A DNA stretch of 64,000 nt from Petaurus breviceps papuanus (GCA_028583685.1 JAMXIF010001119.1:619277-683276), one strand, 5' to 3'; shown: positions 22,653-33,954, counted from the stretch's first letter. Program-made: numbers and translations. The notes: a model not told the origin generated them from the letters alone.

Positions 22653-23734
22653 AACTTCTTAGTTTTGGATCAGACCTATATCCAGGGACTTTTGGGGATT
22701 TGGAAAAAGCTGCTATTGTACAATGGGTTGGTTGATGTTTTATTATACTTTATTTTATGATTTACTATTTTTTATTGGTTTTATAACAAATTTACTATTA
22801 CTATTAATACTATACTAAGCTTATACCAAGAGTAAACTTTTTACAGGCATGCTTGTGTACTTCAGGGGACAGTCAGCTTCATTGTGCTTAGGTCATGTGG
22901 ATAAGACTCATTGTAAATAAGAAAGCTCAAGAATTAGTTGTGGTTTTCTTATCAGGATGGGAGCTCAAAAACAACTTTGGTGAGATAAATCCACATACCC
23001 AGATAATGAATTATCACTGTTCCAAAGTCACTGGATCCCTGAGAATCATAAGAAAGGCTGCACATCCTCAGCACTTCTGTCCAGTGGAATACATGCCCAT
23101 TAATGCCAGGGTAAGCTAGGGACTTCTACGACCTCGATCTATTTTGATGAAAAGATTCATGTGAGTGGCTATTAGTGCCAGCTGATGCTTATGTGTCTTT
23201 CACCTTTTCACCTTCACAGAGTTTAGCATAGTAAACATTTCTTATGAACAAAGAAGACCCTGGGGGTTGTAGTTGTTCCCAAATTAAGAGGAGAGGAAAC
23301 TCTCACAAGATTAGGACTGAAGAGGGGTGAGGTTCATATTCAGAGGAGTTGTGAAGAGATCTAACCCTCAGAATATCTCAGTCAATCCTCTCTCCTTCCA
23401 TTCCTCCCCCCTATCTTCTTTCCTCCCTCCTTCTCTTGTTCTCTCTCTCACTCTTCCTTCTTCCCTTCCCCACATCTCTTGGCTCTCCTTCCCTTTTCCA
23501 CCTTCCTCTCAAAACTCCCTCTTTATGCACTCCAGTCCTGATCTCACATTAGCCTCCTCTCCTCCACAATTTGGAAGAACTATAACTCCCAGTCTTCATG
23601 GCCAGCCAAAGTCTTGTCAAATGCTGTTACAAATGCAATAAGTGATAGTGATAGGGTCTGGACCTATACAGAGAACCTATGATGAGTTCTCTCTAGGTCA
23701 GCATCTTCTCTGCAAGCTTATAGCCAAAAAGAGT
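22653..23734. other. Unassigned sequence with CT-rich tract
   Basis: About 1.1 kb. AT-rich near 22735-22815 and strongly pyrimidine-rich at 23395-23520; the 104-codon frame there is low-complexity and not a gene. Confidence 0.5.
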
Positions 23735-23870
23735 TACCCAGAGCATTGTGAGGTTAAATGAGTTGCCCAGTTTCACACAAACAATATATATCAAAGAGAA
23801 GATTTGACCCAGGTCTTTCTGATTCCAAGGCCCACTATATCCAGTTTACTATGCTTCTCCTCTATAATCA
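23735..23870 (-). repeat. MIR SINE fragment, minus strand
   Basis: 'ggttaaatgagttgcccag' followed by 'agatttgacccaggtctttctgattcc' and the reversed head 'cagtttactatgcttctcctc'. Confidence 0.75.
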
Positions 23871-23964
23871 ATAAATATTTATTAACTGACTGAATGAAGT
23901 AAGCATTGTGCCTTGGAGCACAGTAGAATGCTTATGGTCTGTTATTAAATCATTCACAAGTAAT

Positions 23965-24090
23965 AAGCTGAAAGGTCTAGGAGTACAGGAACCATGTTTT
24001 ATCTAAACTGTATTGATTCTTTCCTCCCCACCAAGAACAGTACTCTGCAAGAAGTAGGCGCTTCATTTTTATTGAATGTTGAAAGCAAAA
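23965..24090 (+). repeat. L2 LINE 3' tail
   Basis: 'aggtctaggagtacaggaacc' and 'ctctgcaagaagtaggcgcttc', then 'attgaatgttg', the usual L2 end. Confidence 0.6.
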
Positions 24091-24212
24091 GTTGGTGTCT
24101 TGTATATAGCTTATATTTAATAATATGTGTAGAATTTGTATTATATATGTATTATAATTAGTTATAACATATTTGCATAGCCTGTAAATACCTTGTATTT
24201 ATATGGTCTGTA

Positions 24213-24345
24213 GTCTTTAAGCTAGACAGTGGAAGCATTATGACCATCATTTTATAGGTTAAGGAAACTAAGTTTCAGAGAGGTTATGTGACTAGCCCAA
24301 GGCAATAGAATTAGTTAGTGGCATAAAGAAGACATGAATGAAAGG
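24213..24345 (-). repeat. MIR SINE fragment, minus strand
   Basis: 'catcattttataggttaaggaaactaagtttcagagagg' and 'tgtgactagcccaaggcaatag', an antisense MIR core. Confidence 0.8.
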
Positions 24346-24439
24346 CTTTTTAAACTCTCTGTACAGGACCCGCTCCACTCCAACATGTTTCCTATACACT
24401 TGTAGCTCCCCATACATCAGTATATTGGCATTGTGCCTA

Positions 24440-24830
24440 CAGGAGGGGACAGAATGGCTTCGCATAATCCAATTTAGATCAATCAGCCTTGAATAATAAG
24501 TGGCCTACAAAGCCCAAAGAAGGGTCAGCTTCAGCCATTATGAACCTGTTTTCAACCTCATTTAAATATGTCACAGACAGGCCATTGAGCCCACGGGAGG
24601 CTTTGCGGTTGAGTGCCCGATTATATATTATGTACGACTTCTATCTAATAACTCCCAGTGCCAGCAAAGCGTGGGCTGCCTATTTAAAATGCAGGTTAAT
24701 CATTCCTCTGAAAGCAATGTTGTCATGGCCAACCAAGAATTATTGCTTGTCTCTGTATATTTGTTTATTTTCTCTTCCAATAAAGCCTTTTGGAACATGG
24801 AAGTTTCTTTGTTTCCATTTCTATTAGGTC
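24440..24830. promoter_or_regulatory. Candidate conserved non-coding element
   Basis: A 390-base unique block without repeat signature. It keeps several CpG sites (near 24454, 24594, 24606, 24619, 24636 and 24670) in DNA whose repeats have largely lost CpG, and has AT-rich homeodomain-like motifs (attatat, gttaatcatt, ataat). A 112-codon frame at 24489-24827 looks like chance. The regulatory role is inference; no alignment was available. Confidence 0.4.
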
Positions 24831-26504
24831 TAGTGTCTGTGAGGAGAATAATAAGGCATTGCAATCAATAGTAATGATGGAGCTTTTCTACATAAACAAT
24901 ATCTCTTCTCCTGTCTCCCCTCAGCATCTTTCCACTTTATTAAGTACTGAAGTGTATTATGAAAAAACAATGTGTATGGGTAGAGGAAAAATAATTTAAG
25001 AAAAAAATTAATCAACAGTGTAATTCAATTATGCAGACTACTGAGATGTTGAAAAGTTCTCTTAATTACAAAGGAATTGAATAGAACATCCTTCTGCTTT
25101 AACCTTGTTATTATTTTTCAAGGTGAGCTATTACTAACCAAACTCCAAAATAACTTTCAATAGTCTCTCTTTGTAGTAGCAGTCTGCAGAATGGTTCAGA
25201 GAGAAACTTTTCAAGACCAGACTTAGCTGGAGATAATTGGTTTATTGAGAATGGCAGGCTCGGAAAAGAAAATGGAAAAGAGATAGGGATGGGAATAGAA
25301 ATGACAAAGGCAAAATGTTTTTGGTGGCAGAGCATGCCATAGAAAGCTTCCAGGAATTCTATTAGTGGGATACAGAGATGGCATATTTTGGCCCATTCTC
25401 AGTTCTTTAGAAAACAATTGATGGCTTATATATTCATTGGAAATTTCCCTTGTCCTTTTAGGCAGAACTAGGGTAGGACTGGGGCAGGTTTTGCCCCAGT
25501 GTGGTAAAATTCATAGAGTGATGACAGCAATTGTATCTTTTATGCAGGCAGAAACATTTTACTTTAGTATTTAATGGCAAGAATAATTAACTAACTTAAG
25601 AAGCTACCAGATAAGAAGCTACCACTGCCTCCCCACAAGGCTGTATCACAGGTGAGGTCGTTTCCAATCTGGCCCTGCCATTACCCTTTATTCACGGTGG
25701 TCATGGTCGTCTGTCCAACAGCAGGCTCCCAGCATTTAGAGTATTTGAGGGCTTTACCACACAGAATCCAGGGCATCCCTCCCTCATGCCAACTTAACTG
25801 TCTGAAAGTTGATATGAGGACACAATTAATGCTGCTTACCCCAGGCACATTTTTGTGGTGTTCATCCTAGATGCCGCAATTGTTAGTTATAGCTCTGTCC
25901 TTTGACACTACCCACTTTCAGCTACCTCTCTGCTCATTAGTACTTCTGCCAAAAGGTAGGCATGAAAAGGAGAAAGTCAGATTCATTACTTTCTGAAAGA
26001 ACTGAATCAATACTATGATGCTATAGGCAGTCTTCATACTTTGATTCCCCCAGTCCCATCTCACCAACCTTTTCGCTCACAGCTCACTCAGATGGACGCT
26101 ATGCTAACCCACATTCAGTTGCATATGAAATGCACATTTCTACCCACAGCTTTAGCTAGTGGAGAAAACCTGGGGCCTTGCCCACGATATCAATATTCAA
26201 AGGGAGGTTACGTGCTTCCTTCCTGTGGACCATCCTTGCACCTCAAGTCGTGATTCTTAAATGGTCAGTGCTGCCATAGAGTGAAACCTCTGCTGGGGCC
26301 GCCATCTTCTCAAGCATCTCTTGTATGTTTGTCTTCTTTCCTAATCACTATGGAGATGCTAGTGCTAGGCCCATAGTCTCAGTAAAAAAGCTACCCCGAT
26401 GCAACTGTGCTTGCCACTGGATTATTCTATGTATTTCCTATCCGAAGTGAATTTGTCCCAAATACTAGGATTCCAAGTCATTACTATTTCAACTAACATA
26501 CCTC
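24831..26504. other. Unassigned, mostly unique sequence
   Basis: About 1.7 kb with no repeat signature I could name. Sub-blocks around 25010-25090 and 25640-26300 look unique. Several 60-75 codon open frames lack family features. Confidence 0.45.
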
Positions 26505-26620
26505 TGTTCAAGGTGTTTCCCAATCTTAGAATGCTTTCCCCCATTCCTTTGAAATCTTATTATGCCCATCTTTCCTTCAATGCTCCTTCCAACTCCTACC
26601 ACTTCCATTAAACTTTTTTT
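26505..26620 (+). repeat. L2 LINE fragment
   Basis: 'caaggtgtttcccaatcttagaatgctttccc' and 'ccatctttccttcaatgctcc' resemble the L2 3' region just before its tail. Confidence 0.5.
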
Positions 26621-26668
26621 TAGACAGCCTTGCCCCGGTGTAGTCTCTCTTTACTATTAAAAACTTTA

Positions 26669-26828
26669 GGGGTGGCTAGGTGGCACAGCAAATAGAACAC
26701 CGGCCCTGGAGTCAGGAGGACCTGAGTTCAAATCAGGCCTCAGACACTTAACACAAAAAACTAGCCATTGACCTTGGGCAAGTCACTTGACCCCAATCGC
26801 CCTCAAAAAAAAAAAAAAAGAAAAAAAA
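26669..26828 (+). repeat. Poly-A SINE (ggggtggctagg type)
   Basis: Head 'ggggtggctaggtggcacag', 'cctggagtcaggaggacctg', core 'gaccttgggcaagtcacttg', and a long A-rich tail. Flanked by similar 'aaaactttа'-like and 'aaacctttat' sequence, a possible worn TSD. The tail fits L1-driven insertion. Confidence 0.93.
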
Positions 26829-27116
26829 CCTTTATTTTTACCATATAATTGAGTACTTTGTCATATTTCATCTTGTATAGTTCTCATTTCTATGTGTGTT
26901 GAGAATATCAACATAACTACATTTTTGATTCCTTGTGCCTCCTCTTATATCCTCTTGGCACAAGGCGGAGGGGGGGGAGGGGGAGGAACAAATGATAGGT
27001 GCTTACTCAAAACTTCCTGACTTTTTCATGGCTACAGGCTTTGAACTGGATGAAGCGCAGTCTTGACTGCTTTCGATTGCCCTCTCTTATGACTAGCCCT
27101 ACAGATAGGGGATTTT

Positions 27117-27249
27117 ATTTTATTTTTTTGCAGGGCAATTGCCCAAAGTCACATGCCTAGTAAGTGTGTCAAGTCTGAGTTCAGATTTGAACTCAGGTCC
27201 TCCTGACTCCAGAGCTGGTGCTCTATTGATTGTGCCACCTAGATGCCCC
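27117..27249 (-). repeat. Poly-A SINE, minus strand
   Basis: Reverse complement of the ggggcatctaggtggcac-type SINE: 'ttgcccaaagtcacatgcc', 'actcaggtcctcctgactcc', ending 'gccacctagatgcccc'. A TSD gggatttt is seen at 27109-27116 and 27250-27257. Confidence 0.9.
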
Positions 27250-27257
27250 GGGATTTT

Positions 27258-27839
27258 TTTTTCCTTAAGCCTAAGAGAAGCAATGTTTGTTTTTGTCTCT
27301 GTCACATTTCTACAACTAAGTTACTGCTGCCAGGTGGTCCATTTTTTAAAATGAATTAAATAAGTGCCAATTTCTGCATTTTCACATGCAAATAGTATTA
27401 GTGGTTGCTTACGTGGAGACCTTAATAAGTTCTGGGAATTGGTGCTCAATTGTCAACTCTCCTTATTTATTTCTGACTTGAGTTAATCTATGTCAAAGCC
27501 TTCCCCTGTTACTGTGAATAATGAAGAACTGCTTGTTCATTTTTTTAGGTCATGAAAAAGCTCTACCATTGACCATGGACAGTCAATAGTACTTACAAGA
27601 ACCAGTTATTTTCCCAATGACTGAAACAGTCCATAGAATCAGTCTGTTGGTGAAAAGTGTTTGGGAGAGGAATGAGGGATACTGAAAGACACAAAAGAAA
27701 CAAAATAGAGTCCTTCCCCTAAAGGAGATTACATGAGATGTGATGGGGGGGGGGGGGGGAATAAGATGAAAAAGCATGAAAAAAAGAGAGGAATATATAA
27801 AAATCTTCAAGAAAATAGAGAATGATGAACCAAGGAAGG
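27258..27839. other. Unassigned sequence with a G run
   Basis: About 0.6 kb. A run of 13 G lies near 27747. Open frames here are short and lack domains. Confidence 0.5.
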
Positions 27840-28020
27840 CAATGACATTCATATAGTGTTCTAAAGTTTAAAAAGCACTTTCGAAATCCCTGTGAGGTAG
27901 TAAAATTAACATTGCCTCCATTTTGTGGACTTTAACTAAAGGTCAGACTAATTTTCCTAGAGTTGCATAACTAGTCAGTATAAGGAGTCAGGACTCCCTT
28001 CCAAGTCTTTGACTCCTAAT
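27840..28020 (-). repeat. MIR SINE, minus strand
   Basis: 'aaaaagcactttcgaaatccctgtgaggtag', 'cctccattttgtggactttaac' and 'caggactcccttccaagtc', an antisense MIR. Confidence 0.75.
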
Positions 28021-28884
28021 CCCAAGATAACTGGAAACATCAAGTTCAGAGAAATGGAGTCATTATGTCAAATGGGTAGTTGGTCTCCCCAAGTTTCTTA
28101 GAATGAAGTAAAGAATGAAATGATCCCATAAAGAATAAATTTCCTCATTATTTTTATATTTTTGAACTTCATATCTTGTGATCAGGAAAAAATGAAGAAT
28201 GGCAGAGATTTCATTTTAAGAAGAATATGAAATTGAACCTGGATGTTCCCCTTGTCTCCCCTATCTCAAAAGTCAAAACGCTCTCACCTTTCAACAAAAA
28301 TCTTCTTCCCCAGCTCCTGAAAACTCACTTTGACTTTAAAAAGTATCCCTCCCTGAAACAGACCTCATTTTGATTCTTCATATTGTCGCAGTTAAAACAT
28401 GAACAACAGCTAATGAACACAAGAGGGAAGAAAAAATTAGACAAGTCATGAGCATTATTTCTAATTATCCTTCTATTATTCAAACTAATTGACTTAAAGA
28501 ACTTCCTCCTTGGTTGGCCATTAGTAAAAAAAAAAAAAACATATGTTTACATTACCCAAATATGTTGTTTGTCTGAATTTCATTAGCTTTTCATATTACT
28601 ACAAGTAACCAGAATTAAGAAATGCTTTCATGTACTGACCCAGGACCCAAAGGCTTTAATTAAACAAATAACCAGTTTTGATGAAAGAAGAGAAAGCAGA
28701 AATAGGCTTACTAATGGTTCTGCCATGTTGTGAACTATTTAGTTTTTATTCATAACATATACTTGGGGGTTCTGCTAAGAAAAAAATGACGTCCAGGTAA
28801 TTCCTGTACGAATTATCAAAAAATACAATGACGTCCTTGAGTTGATAAGTCTTCAGAATTTTGGTTAAACAATTCAAAGTAATT
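28021..28884. other. Unassigned; unique block at 28400-28740
   Basis: The central part carries AT-rich motifs (aattagac, actaattgac, ctttaattaaac) and no repeat signature, so it could be conserved non-coding DNA. The flanks are unassigned. Confidence 0.35.
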
Positions 28885-29580
28885 ATGCCACACCTTCATC
28901 TCTTCATGCTTTAACTACTTCAGTAGCGTCTTGGTTGATCTACCTGCTTCAAGACTCTCCCACTCCAATCCACCTCCCATTTAGCCACCAAACCGACTTA
29001 CCTAAAGTACAGGTCTAACATGTCAGCTTCCCTACTCAATAAATTCTAATGGCTCCCTATTTTGTCTAGGAGCAAATACAAAATTCTTTGTTTGGCATTT
29101 AAAGACCTTAATAATCTAGCTTCTCCCTACCCCACCTTTCCAGTCTTCTTATACCTCATTCCTTGCTACATATTCATTGATGTAATGACACTGGCCTCCT
29201 TACTGTTACATGAATAAGAAACTCCACCTCTCAGATCTAGACATTTTCTCTGGCTGTCCCCCAGTCCTGGAATGCTCTCCCTCCTTATCTCCACCTCCTG
29301 GCTTCTCTGACTTAAAGCCCTAACTCAAATCCCATCTTCTTCAGGAAGCCTTTCCCAACCCTTTTTAATTCTAGTGCCTTTCCTTTTTTTCCCCAATTAT
29401 TTCCTATTTATTTCTTCAGTTCTTGTTTGTACATATTTGTTAGTTGTCTGCTTCATTAGACTGTGATCTCTTTGAGGGCATGGACATTTTTTTGCCTCTT
29501 TTTGTACTCATAGTGCCAGGAACATAGTAGGCACTTAATAAATGCTTATCAACTTACTGACCAACTACTTGTAAGGCACT
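28885..29580 (+). repeat. L2 LINE 3' end, plus strand
   Basis: Long copy with the order 'cagcttccctactcaataaattctaatggctccctattttg', 'tttggcatttaaagacctt', 'cactggcctccttactgtt', 'cctggaatgctctccctcc', 'cttcaggaagcctttccc' and 'gtaggcacttaataaatgc'. One of the clearest L2 copies here. Confidence 0.92.
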
Positions 29581-29594
29581 GGGATAAGAGATGG

Positions 29595-29800
29595 GGGAGC
29601 AAATGTTCAACTCAATTTAATGCCATTCAATACACATCTATTAAGCACCATGTTGAAGGCTGGAAATACAAGAACAAAAAAACCCAAAAGAACCTTCTGC
29701 CCTCAAGGATCTTAAATTTTCATGTAGTGGGTAGGAGCAGAGAATACAACATGCACACTAAGATACAAGATAAACACAAACTAAATGCAAAGTAATTTGG
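29595..29800 (-). repeat. L2 LINE 3' end, minus strand
   Basis: 'tcaatacacatctattaagcacc', 'ggctggaaatacaagaac' and 'ctgccctcaaggatcttaaa'. Tail-to-tail with the plus-strand L2 just upstream. Confidence 0.8.
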
Positions 29801-29802
29801 GA

Positions 29803-29982
29803 AACAGTATGGTACAGTAGAAAGAGGGCTGAACTTAAGAAAACTTGAGTTTGCATCCTACCTTTGCCATCTTATTGCTTATATGACCTTGGACTTAACC
29901 TCTCTGAGTCTCAGTTTCTCTACCTGTAAGTAAAGGACATCATACTACATAACCTTTAAAGCCTCTATGAGTCCTGAACCTG
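29803..29982 (+). repeat. MIR3 SINE
   Basis: 'ggaaacagtatggtacagtagaaagagggc', 'ttaacctctctgagtctcag' and 'tttaaagcctctatgagtcc'. Confidence 0.85.
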
Positions 29983-30089
29983 GAATCTAATGGGAATGTG
30001 GCTATGATTCTAACAAATGGAGAAATCCAGAAAGGCCTATTAGGAGGTAGCTTTTCAACAACCCTATGAAGCATTGAGTCAGAGGAGAG

Positions 30090-30155
30090 TAAGACTTAGA
30101 ATTAGAAGGGATTTTCGAATATCTAGTCCATACTATCATGGAAATAAAGAGCCAT
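30090..30155 (-). repeat. MIR3 fragment, minus strand
   Basis: 'agaattagaagggattttcgaatatctagtcc' is the reversed MIR3 tail. Short and worn. Confidence 0.5.
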
Positions 30156-30182
30156 ATCCTCGGGTTCAACATGGTACCATGA

Positions 30183-30368
30183 TGGGAAGAAAATCCATAT
30201 ACTTGGAGTCAGGGAACTAGGGTTCAAATCCTGATGCCTCCTTTCGCTATTTGTATAATCTTGGGCAAATTATTTCATTTCTCTAAGCCTTAGTTTCCTC
30301 ATTTATAAAATAGATTTGACTAAATAGCTTCTAATGTCCTTTCTAGTTCTGAATCTATGATCCTATGG
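30183..30368 (+). repeat. MIR3 SINE
   Basis: 'cttggagtcagggaactagggttcaaatcc', 'tctaagccttagtttcctc', 'tgactaaatagcttctaatgtcc' and 'gaatctatgatcctatgg'. Confidence 0.88.
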
Positions 30369-31495
30369 TGAAGGAAAGAAACACAGGGTGAGTAAGTTTT
30401 GGTGGCAGATGATAGACACTAAAGTGGAAGGTGCTAAGAACAACTAAACGGAGAGGAAAGTAGAAGGACAGAGTGAAGACGGGCTTCAAAAATGTCATAA
30501 TTTTGCTTGACTTTTGTGCCTGTGGCAGGAAACTGTAGAACTTGCCAGTGGCTGGCCATGTTTGGGTAGACTAAACAATTAATCACCAGGGTTAAACACC
30601 TTAGCCCTGCCCATGGTCAGCTACAGAAACCTTGTAGGCAATGGATGCTTGACTGGTTGTGTGACCTTAAGCCAGTCACTTTATGTCCTTTCCTACCTTT
30701 GGGTTTTAGTTCCATCATCACCAACATTGAAGAGTTTTACCACTCCAGACTGAGGTTTTCTGGAGCCCAGATGTACAAGGACCTCAGTTTTCCTTTTTTC
30801 AGAATTTATAATGCCACAGGTCTTAAAAACTAAGTATCATGCTGAAAAAACTTTTTTTTAATAAATGATATCATTAGAAATAGAAAATGGCATTAATCAT
30901 TTTATTTCCAAGTTATTTTCAACATTTTAGTTTTTATTTTAAAACTGAAACATAAAATTAAGCAATGAGTACTCTTTAACTTTTTTTAAAAATCTAACAA
31001 AGACTTGTAAGACTGAATGAAAAAGTAGATTCAGGAAATATAAGAATCATATCAATAGTAAATTGAGTATTTTATATTTATAATAAAAATAAGACAATAA
31101 AATAATGGGAAAAGATGACAATAATTAAATGAAATAAATGTATTGACAAGACAAAATCTCCCCCCTTCAAATAATAGTCCTTTATATTAACTATGATAGC
31201 AGAAGGTTTCCTACAGGAGTGCACTGCACAGGACAGTGGTGCTGAGGAGGGCAAAAGCAGTATTCACTGTTTAGCCCAGACCTTGGGCCAGTGAAAATGG
31301 AATTGGATTCAGTTTGAAATTGGGGTGTGTGTGGGGGGGAAGGCAGAGTGGAGAGTGGGGGGTAGGAGGCTCTGGTTCTGAAGCTTACCAACTAGAAAGT
31401 CCTTTTGGTTTATAGGTATTATATCAGTTCAAGGCTTACATTGTGGAACTACAATGCTTGCTTGGTTACAGAAAAGCAAAGAGGCGTTACCAAGA
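30369..31495. other. Unassigned; AT-rich in the middle
   Basis: About 1.1 kb. A worn MIR core is possible at 30640-30710 ('ggttgtgtgaccttaagcc'). Bases 30840-31145 are very A+T rich. A G/T patch lies near 31320-31372. No gene. Confidence 0.45.
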
Positions 31496-31499
31496 GAAG

Positions 31500-31740
31500 T
31501 CAATTCAGCCTCCATTTACTACTCATTTCACTACCACTGAGCTGTGTGCTATTGGATAATTTAATAATGGGAATGGGACACATGGCTGGACCAAAGTAGA
31601 TGACTTCTAAATATTTTTTTCCAGTTCTAAAGTTCTATGATTGTTTCCAGATTGTAGAATTGTAGGATTTAGAGTCAGAGGGTAATTTAGAGCTTATTCT
31701 AAATCATTAGAGTTGGATTGAAACTTTGAGTCTCATAGAA
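31500..31740. repeat. MIR3 remnants in both orientations
   Basis: 31588-31642 has the plus-strand MIR3 tail ('agtagatgacttctaaat', 'ttctaaagttctatgatt'). 31650-31710 looks like a reversed head or tail piece. Worn. Confidence 0.45.
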
Positions 31741-31756
31741 AGGGAGAAGGACAGAA

Positions 31757-31915
31757 TGACACAATAAAATGCTCCTGGATGAGAGTCAAAGTATATGGTT
31801 TCAAATACCCTCTGCTGAATTTTACATTGCATACATTAATTAGCCTTTCTGGTTCTCAGGTTCCTGAAAACTGAGGGGGTTGGACTAGATGATTTTCCAG
31901 TTCAAGAGTGATAAA
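31757..31915 (+). repeat. MIR3 SINE
   Basis: 'ggatgagagtcaaagtat', 'ggttctcaggttcctgaaaac' and 'gagggggttggactagatg', the last a nearly perfect MIR3 block. Confidence 0.85.
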
Positions 31916-32019
31916 GGAATACAACTATAAGATGGTCAGAAGCTGAGAAAATGCCTGGTGCCTTCACTGGTTAAGTGAAATCAGAGAATCTCTAAAACCA
32001 AATATGGTCCACCAAAATG

Positions 32020-32375
32020 ACGAGTAAAGGGTTTTCCTTCCAGAATGAATGCGATTTAATTAATCTGTCCTAATTGGCTCCAAGACTATGTCACTGCACT
32101 TCAGTTTTGACCACTTGATTTCCTTTAATTAATACCAAATTCACTCTTCTTAATGATAAGCATCGATTGTCACTGATACCACCACCCTCTTTGCCAGTGG
32201 GTATGTGTTTGAGCTTCCAAATACTTAGGCATAGAACTGTCTGTAAAAATGCAAAATGAAACATTAAACTGGGTTTATGGTCAATTTAATTAATGTAAGT
32301 GTTCGACTTGGTTCATTTGGTCCAATAATGCTTTCCAATAAAGCTGCTGGGTACAAACACTTCTTGACTGTTTAT
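32020..32375. promoter_or_regulatory. Candidate conserved non-coding element
   Basis: Unique block with repeated homeodomain-type cores: 'gatttaattaatctg', 'cctaattggc', 'cctttaattaatacc' and 'tcaatttaattaatg'. The motif TTTAATTAAT appears three times within 250 bases. No repeat signature. The regulatory role is inference. Confidence 0.4.
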
Positions 32376-32975
32376 TTGATTTCCTTTCTTTTAAAAACTT
32401 CCTTTTTGCAGTGAAGTAATTGACCTTCAAGCAGGATCTGTCCTAAAAGGAACTAATTTCCATTTCTACTTCAACCTCAAGCCTAGGGTAGTGTGAATAA
32501 AGAAGCATAGTATTTAAAGTTGCTGGGAAAACTTGGTGACTTCAAAGGCTATTTCTAGCTATAAATATATTATCCTAGGAAGGAAGCAGCAAGAATGAGT
32601 GAAGAAAGAAGGTGACAAAAGGAAGGTAGAGAAAGAGAGAAGAAAAAAAAGGAAATGGTAATGAATAGTGAGAAGAAAAGGCAAAAGGAGACAGAGAGTA
32701 AGAGGTAAGATAATATGATTACAGTAATCAAATTATCTGGATTTTCTAAGAGAACCCCAGTTTGAAGGGGGGAAAAGATACTTTTTTGTACTTTTATCAA
32801 AGGTGTCCAAGATTTATCTCTTATGGCACACCACATGTCCTGATTTTTGGCATGGAAAATATGGTTAACATAAACATGACTTCCTCAAATGCAAGGCCTG
32901 CGGCAGTGGCAGCAGCTACTCTTGGGACTTTCAACTCACAGCCTGGAAATTTAAAAAGCACCTATTTTAACTTCC
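32376..32975. other. Unassigned, purine-rich in the middle
   Basis: Bases 32580-32710 are strongly A/G rich. No gene or clear repeat. Confidence 0.5.
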
Positions 32976-33930
32976 AGGTACCAGGATGGCAGAGTGAACC
33001 CTGGCTGCTCCAATCCCCCCCCCCCGACCCTAAAAATACAGAAATTATTGCCCCAGAGCAAAATTTTTAAATTTTGAAGGCTTGGGTATCCTAGAGGAAC
33101 AGCATGGCTAAAGCCTTGCCTCAAAATGGGTAAAAAAAATTGCAAAGACAAAGACTCTAGAATCCTATTATTTCAAGAGGGAGAAACCAAATTCAGAAGG
33201 AGACAGCATTGACTCCACATCCACAGCTGAAGCCTCAACAGGGAATATGAACTGATGTCAAGCCCTGAAAATGTTCCTAGAAGAGCTCAAGAAGGACTTT
33301 GAAAACCAAATTAGAGAGGCAGAAGATAAAATGGATAATTCTTTTAAAATCAAAATTATGAAATTAGAAAAACATTATAATGAAGAAAACAGTTCTTTAA
33401 AAAGAAAAGTACCGTGTTTCCCTGATAATAAGACCTATCCTGAAAATAAGCCTTCCCCTTACTGTGTAAGATTCCTCTAAAATAAGCCCTCCCCCCAAAA
33501 TAAGCCCTATTGAGATTGCTACTGTAGTGAAGGTGATCCCCTGCGCTACACGCTACATTACGGTACCCTCTGTATGCACTGTCCCCCCCCCAGGTGAAAC
33601 GCACGCCGCGCTCTGAGCTGCATCCAATCAGAGCTGCAGCAGTGAGCGCGTCATCCTGTTCTTCCCCAGTGATTTGCTTGCTGGCACCATTGAGAGCAGT
33701 GCCACAGAGGAGAGCTGAGGCAGGACAGCATAAGCCCTCCCCTGAAAATAAGCCCTCTGGTGTTTTTCTTTCCAAAAAAAATTTAATAAGACAGTGTCTT
33801 ATTATCGGGGAAACATGGTATGTGAAATGGAAAAATATATGGAAAAGGAGCTTCAAAAACTGAGAAAAATAATTCGCTAAAAATTAGAGTCAACCAAATT
33901 GAAGCTAATGACTCTACCAGAAAATCATGA
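32976..33930 (+). mobile_element. L1/HAL1 remnant (5' region and ORF1 part) split by a MITE
   Basis: Bases 32976-33409 and 33821-33930 form one L1-type piece. It has 'ccaggatggcagagtg' at the 5' side (the L1 'aagatggcagag' start) and, downstream, translation with a heptad-like Leu/Glu/Lys pattern (FLEELKKDFENQI…, then CEMEKYMEKELQKL) matching the ORF1 coiled coil. No RRM or C-terminal domain is kept. The MITE at 33412-33818 sits inside it. Confidence 0.75.
33412..33818. mobile_element. Tc1/mariner-like MITE
   Basis: Terminal inverted repeats: left 'ccgtgtttccctgataataagac' (33412-33434) and right, reversed, 'ccatgtttccccgataataagac', about 91% identical. Each end is flanked by TA (33410-33411 and 33819-33820), the mariner-type target duplication. 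The interior repeats 'aataagccct' and 'aaaataagcc' units several times and holds a CpG-bearing patch at 33600-33660. No transposase. Confidence 0.88.
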
Positions 33931-33954
33931 TAAACATGACTTCCTCCCTAAAAT

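Noticed and set aside
24489-24827. 112-codon frame over the unique 24.4 kb block
   Set aside because: No domain, codon bias or splice context. Conservation, if real, is more likely regulatory; would need a coding-type substitution pattern to change my mind.
33356-33856. 166-codon minus-strand open frame
   Set aside because: It runs across the boundary of the MITE and the L1 remnant and shows no domain. Chance frame in repeat DNA.
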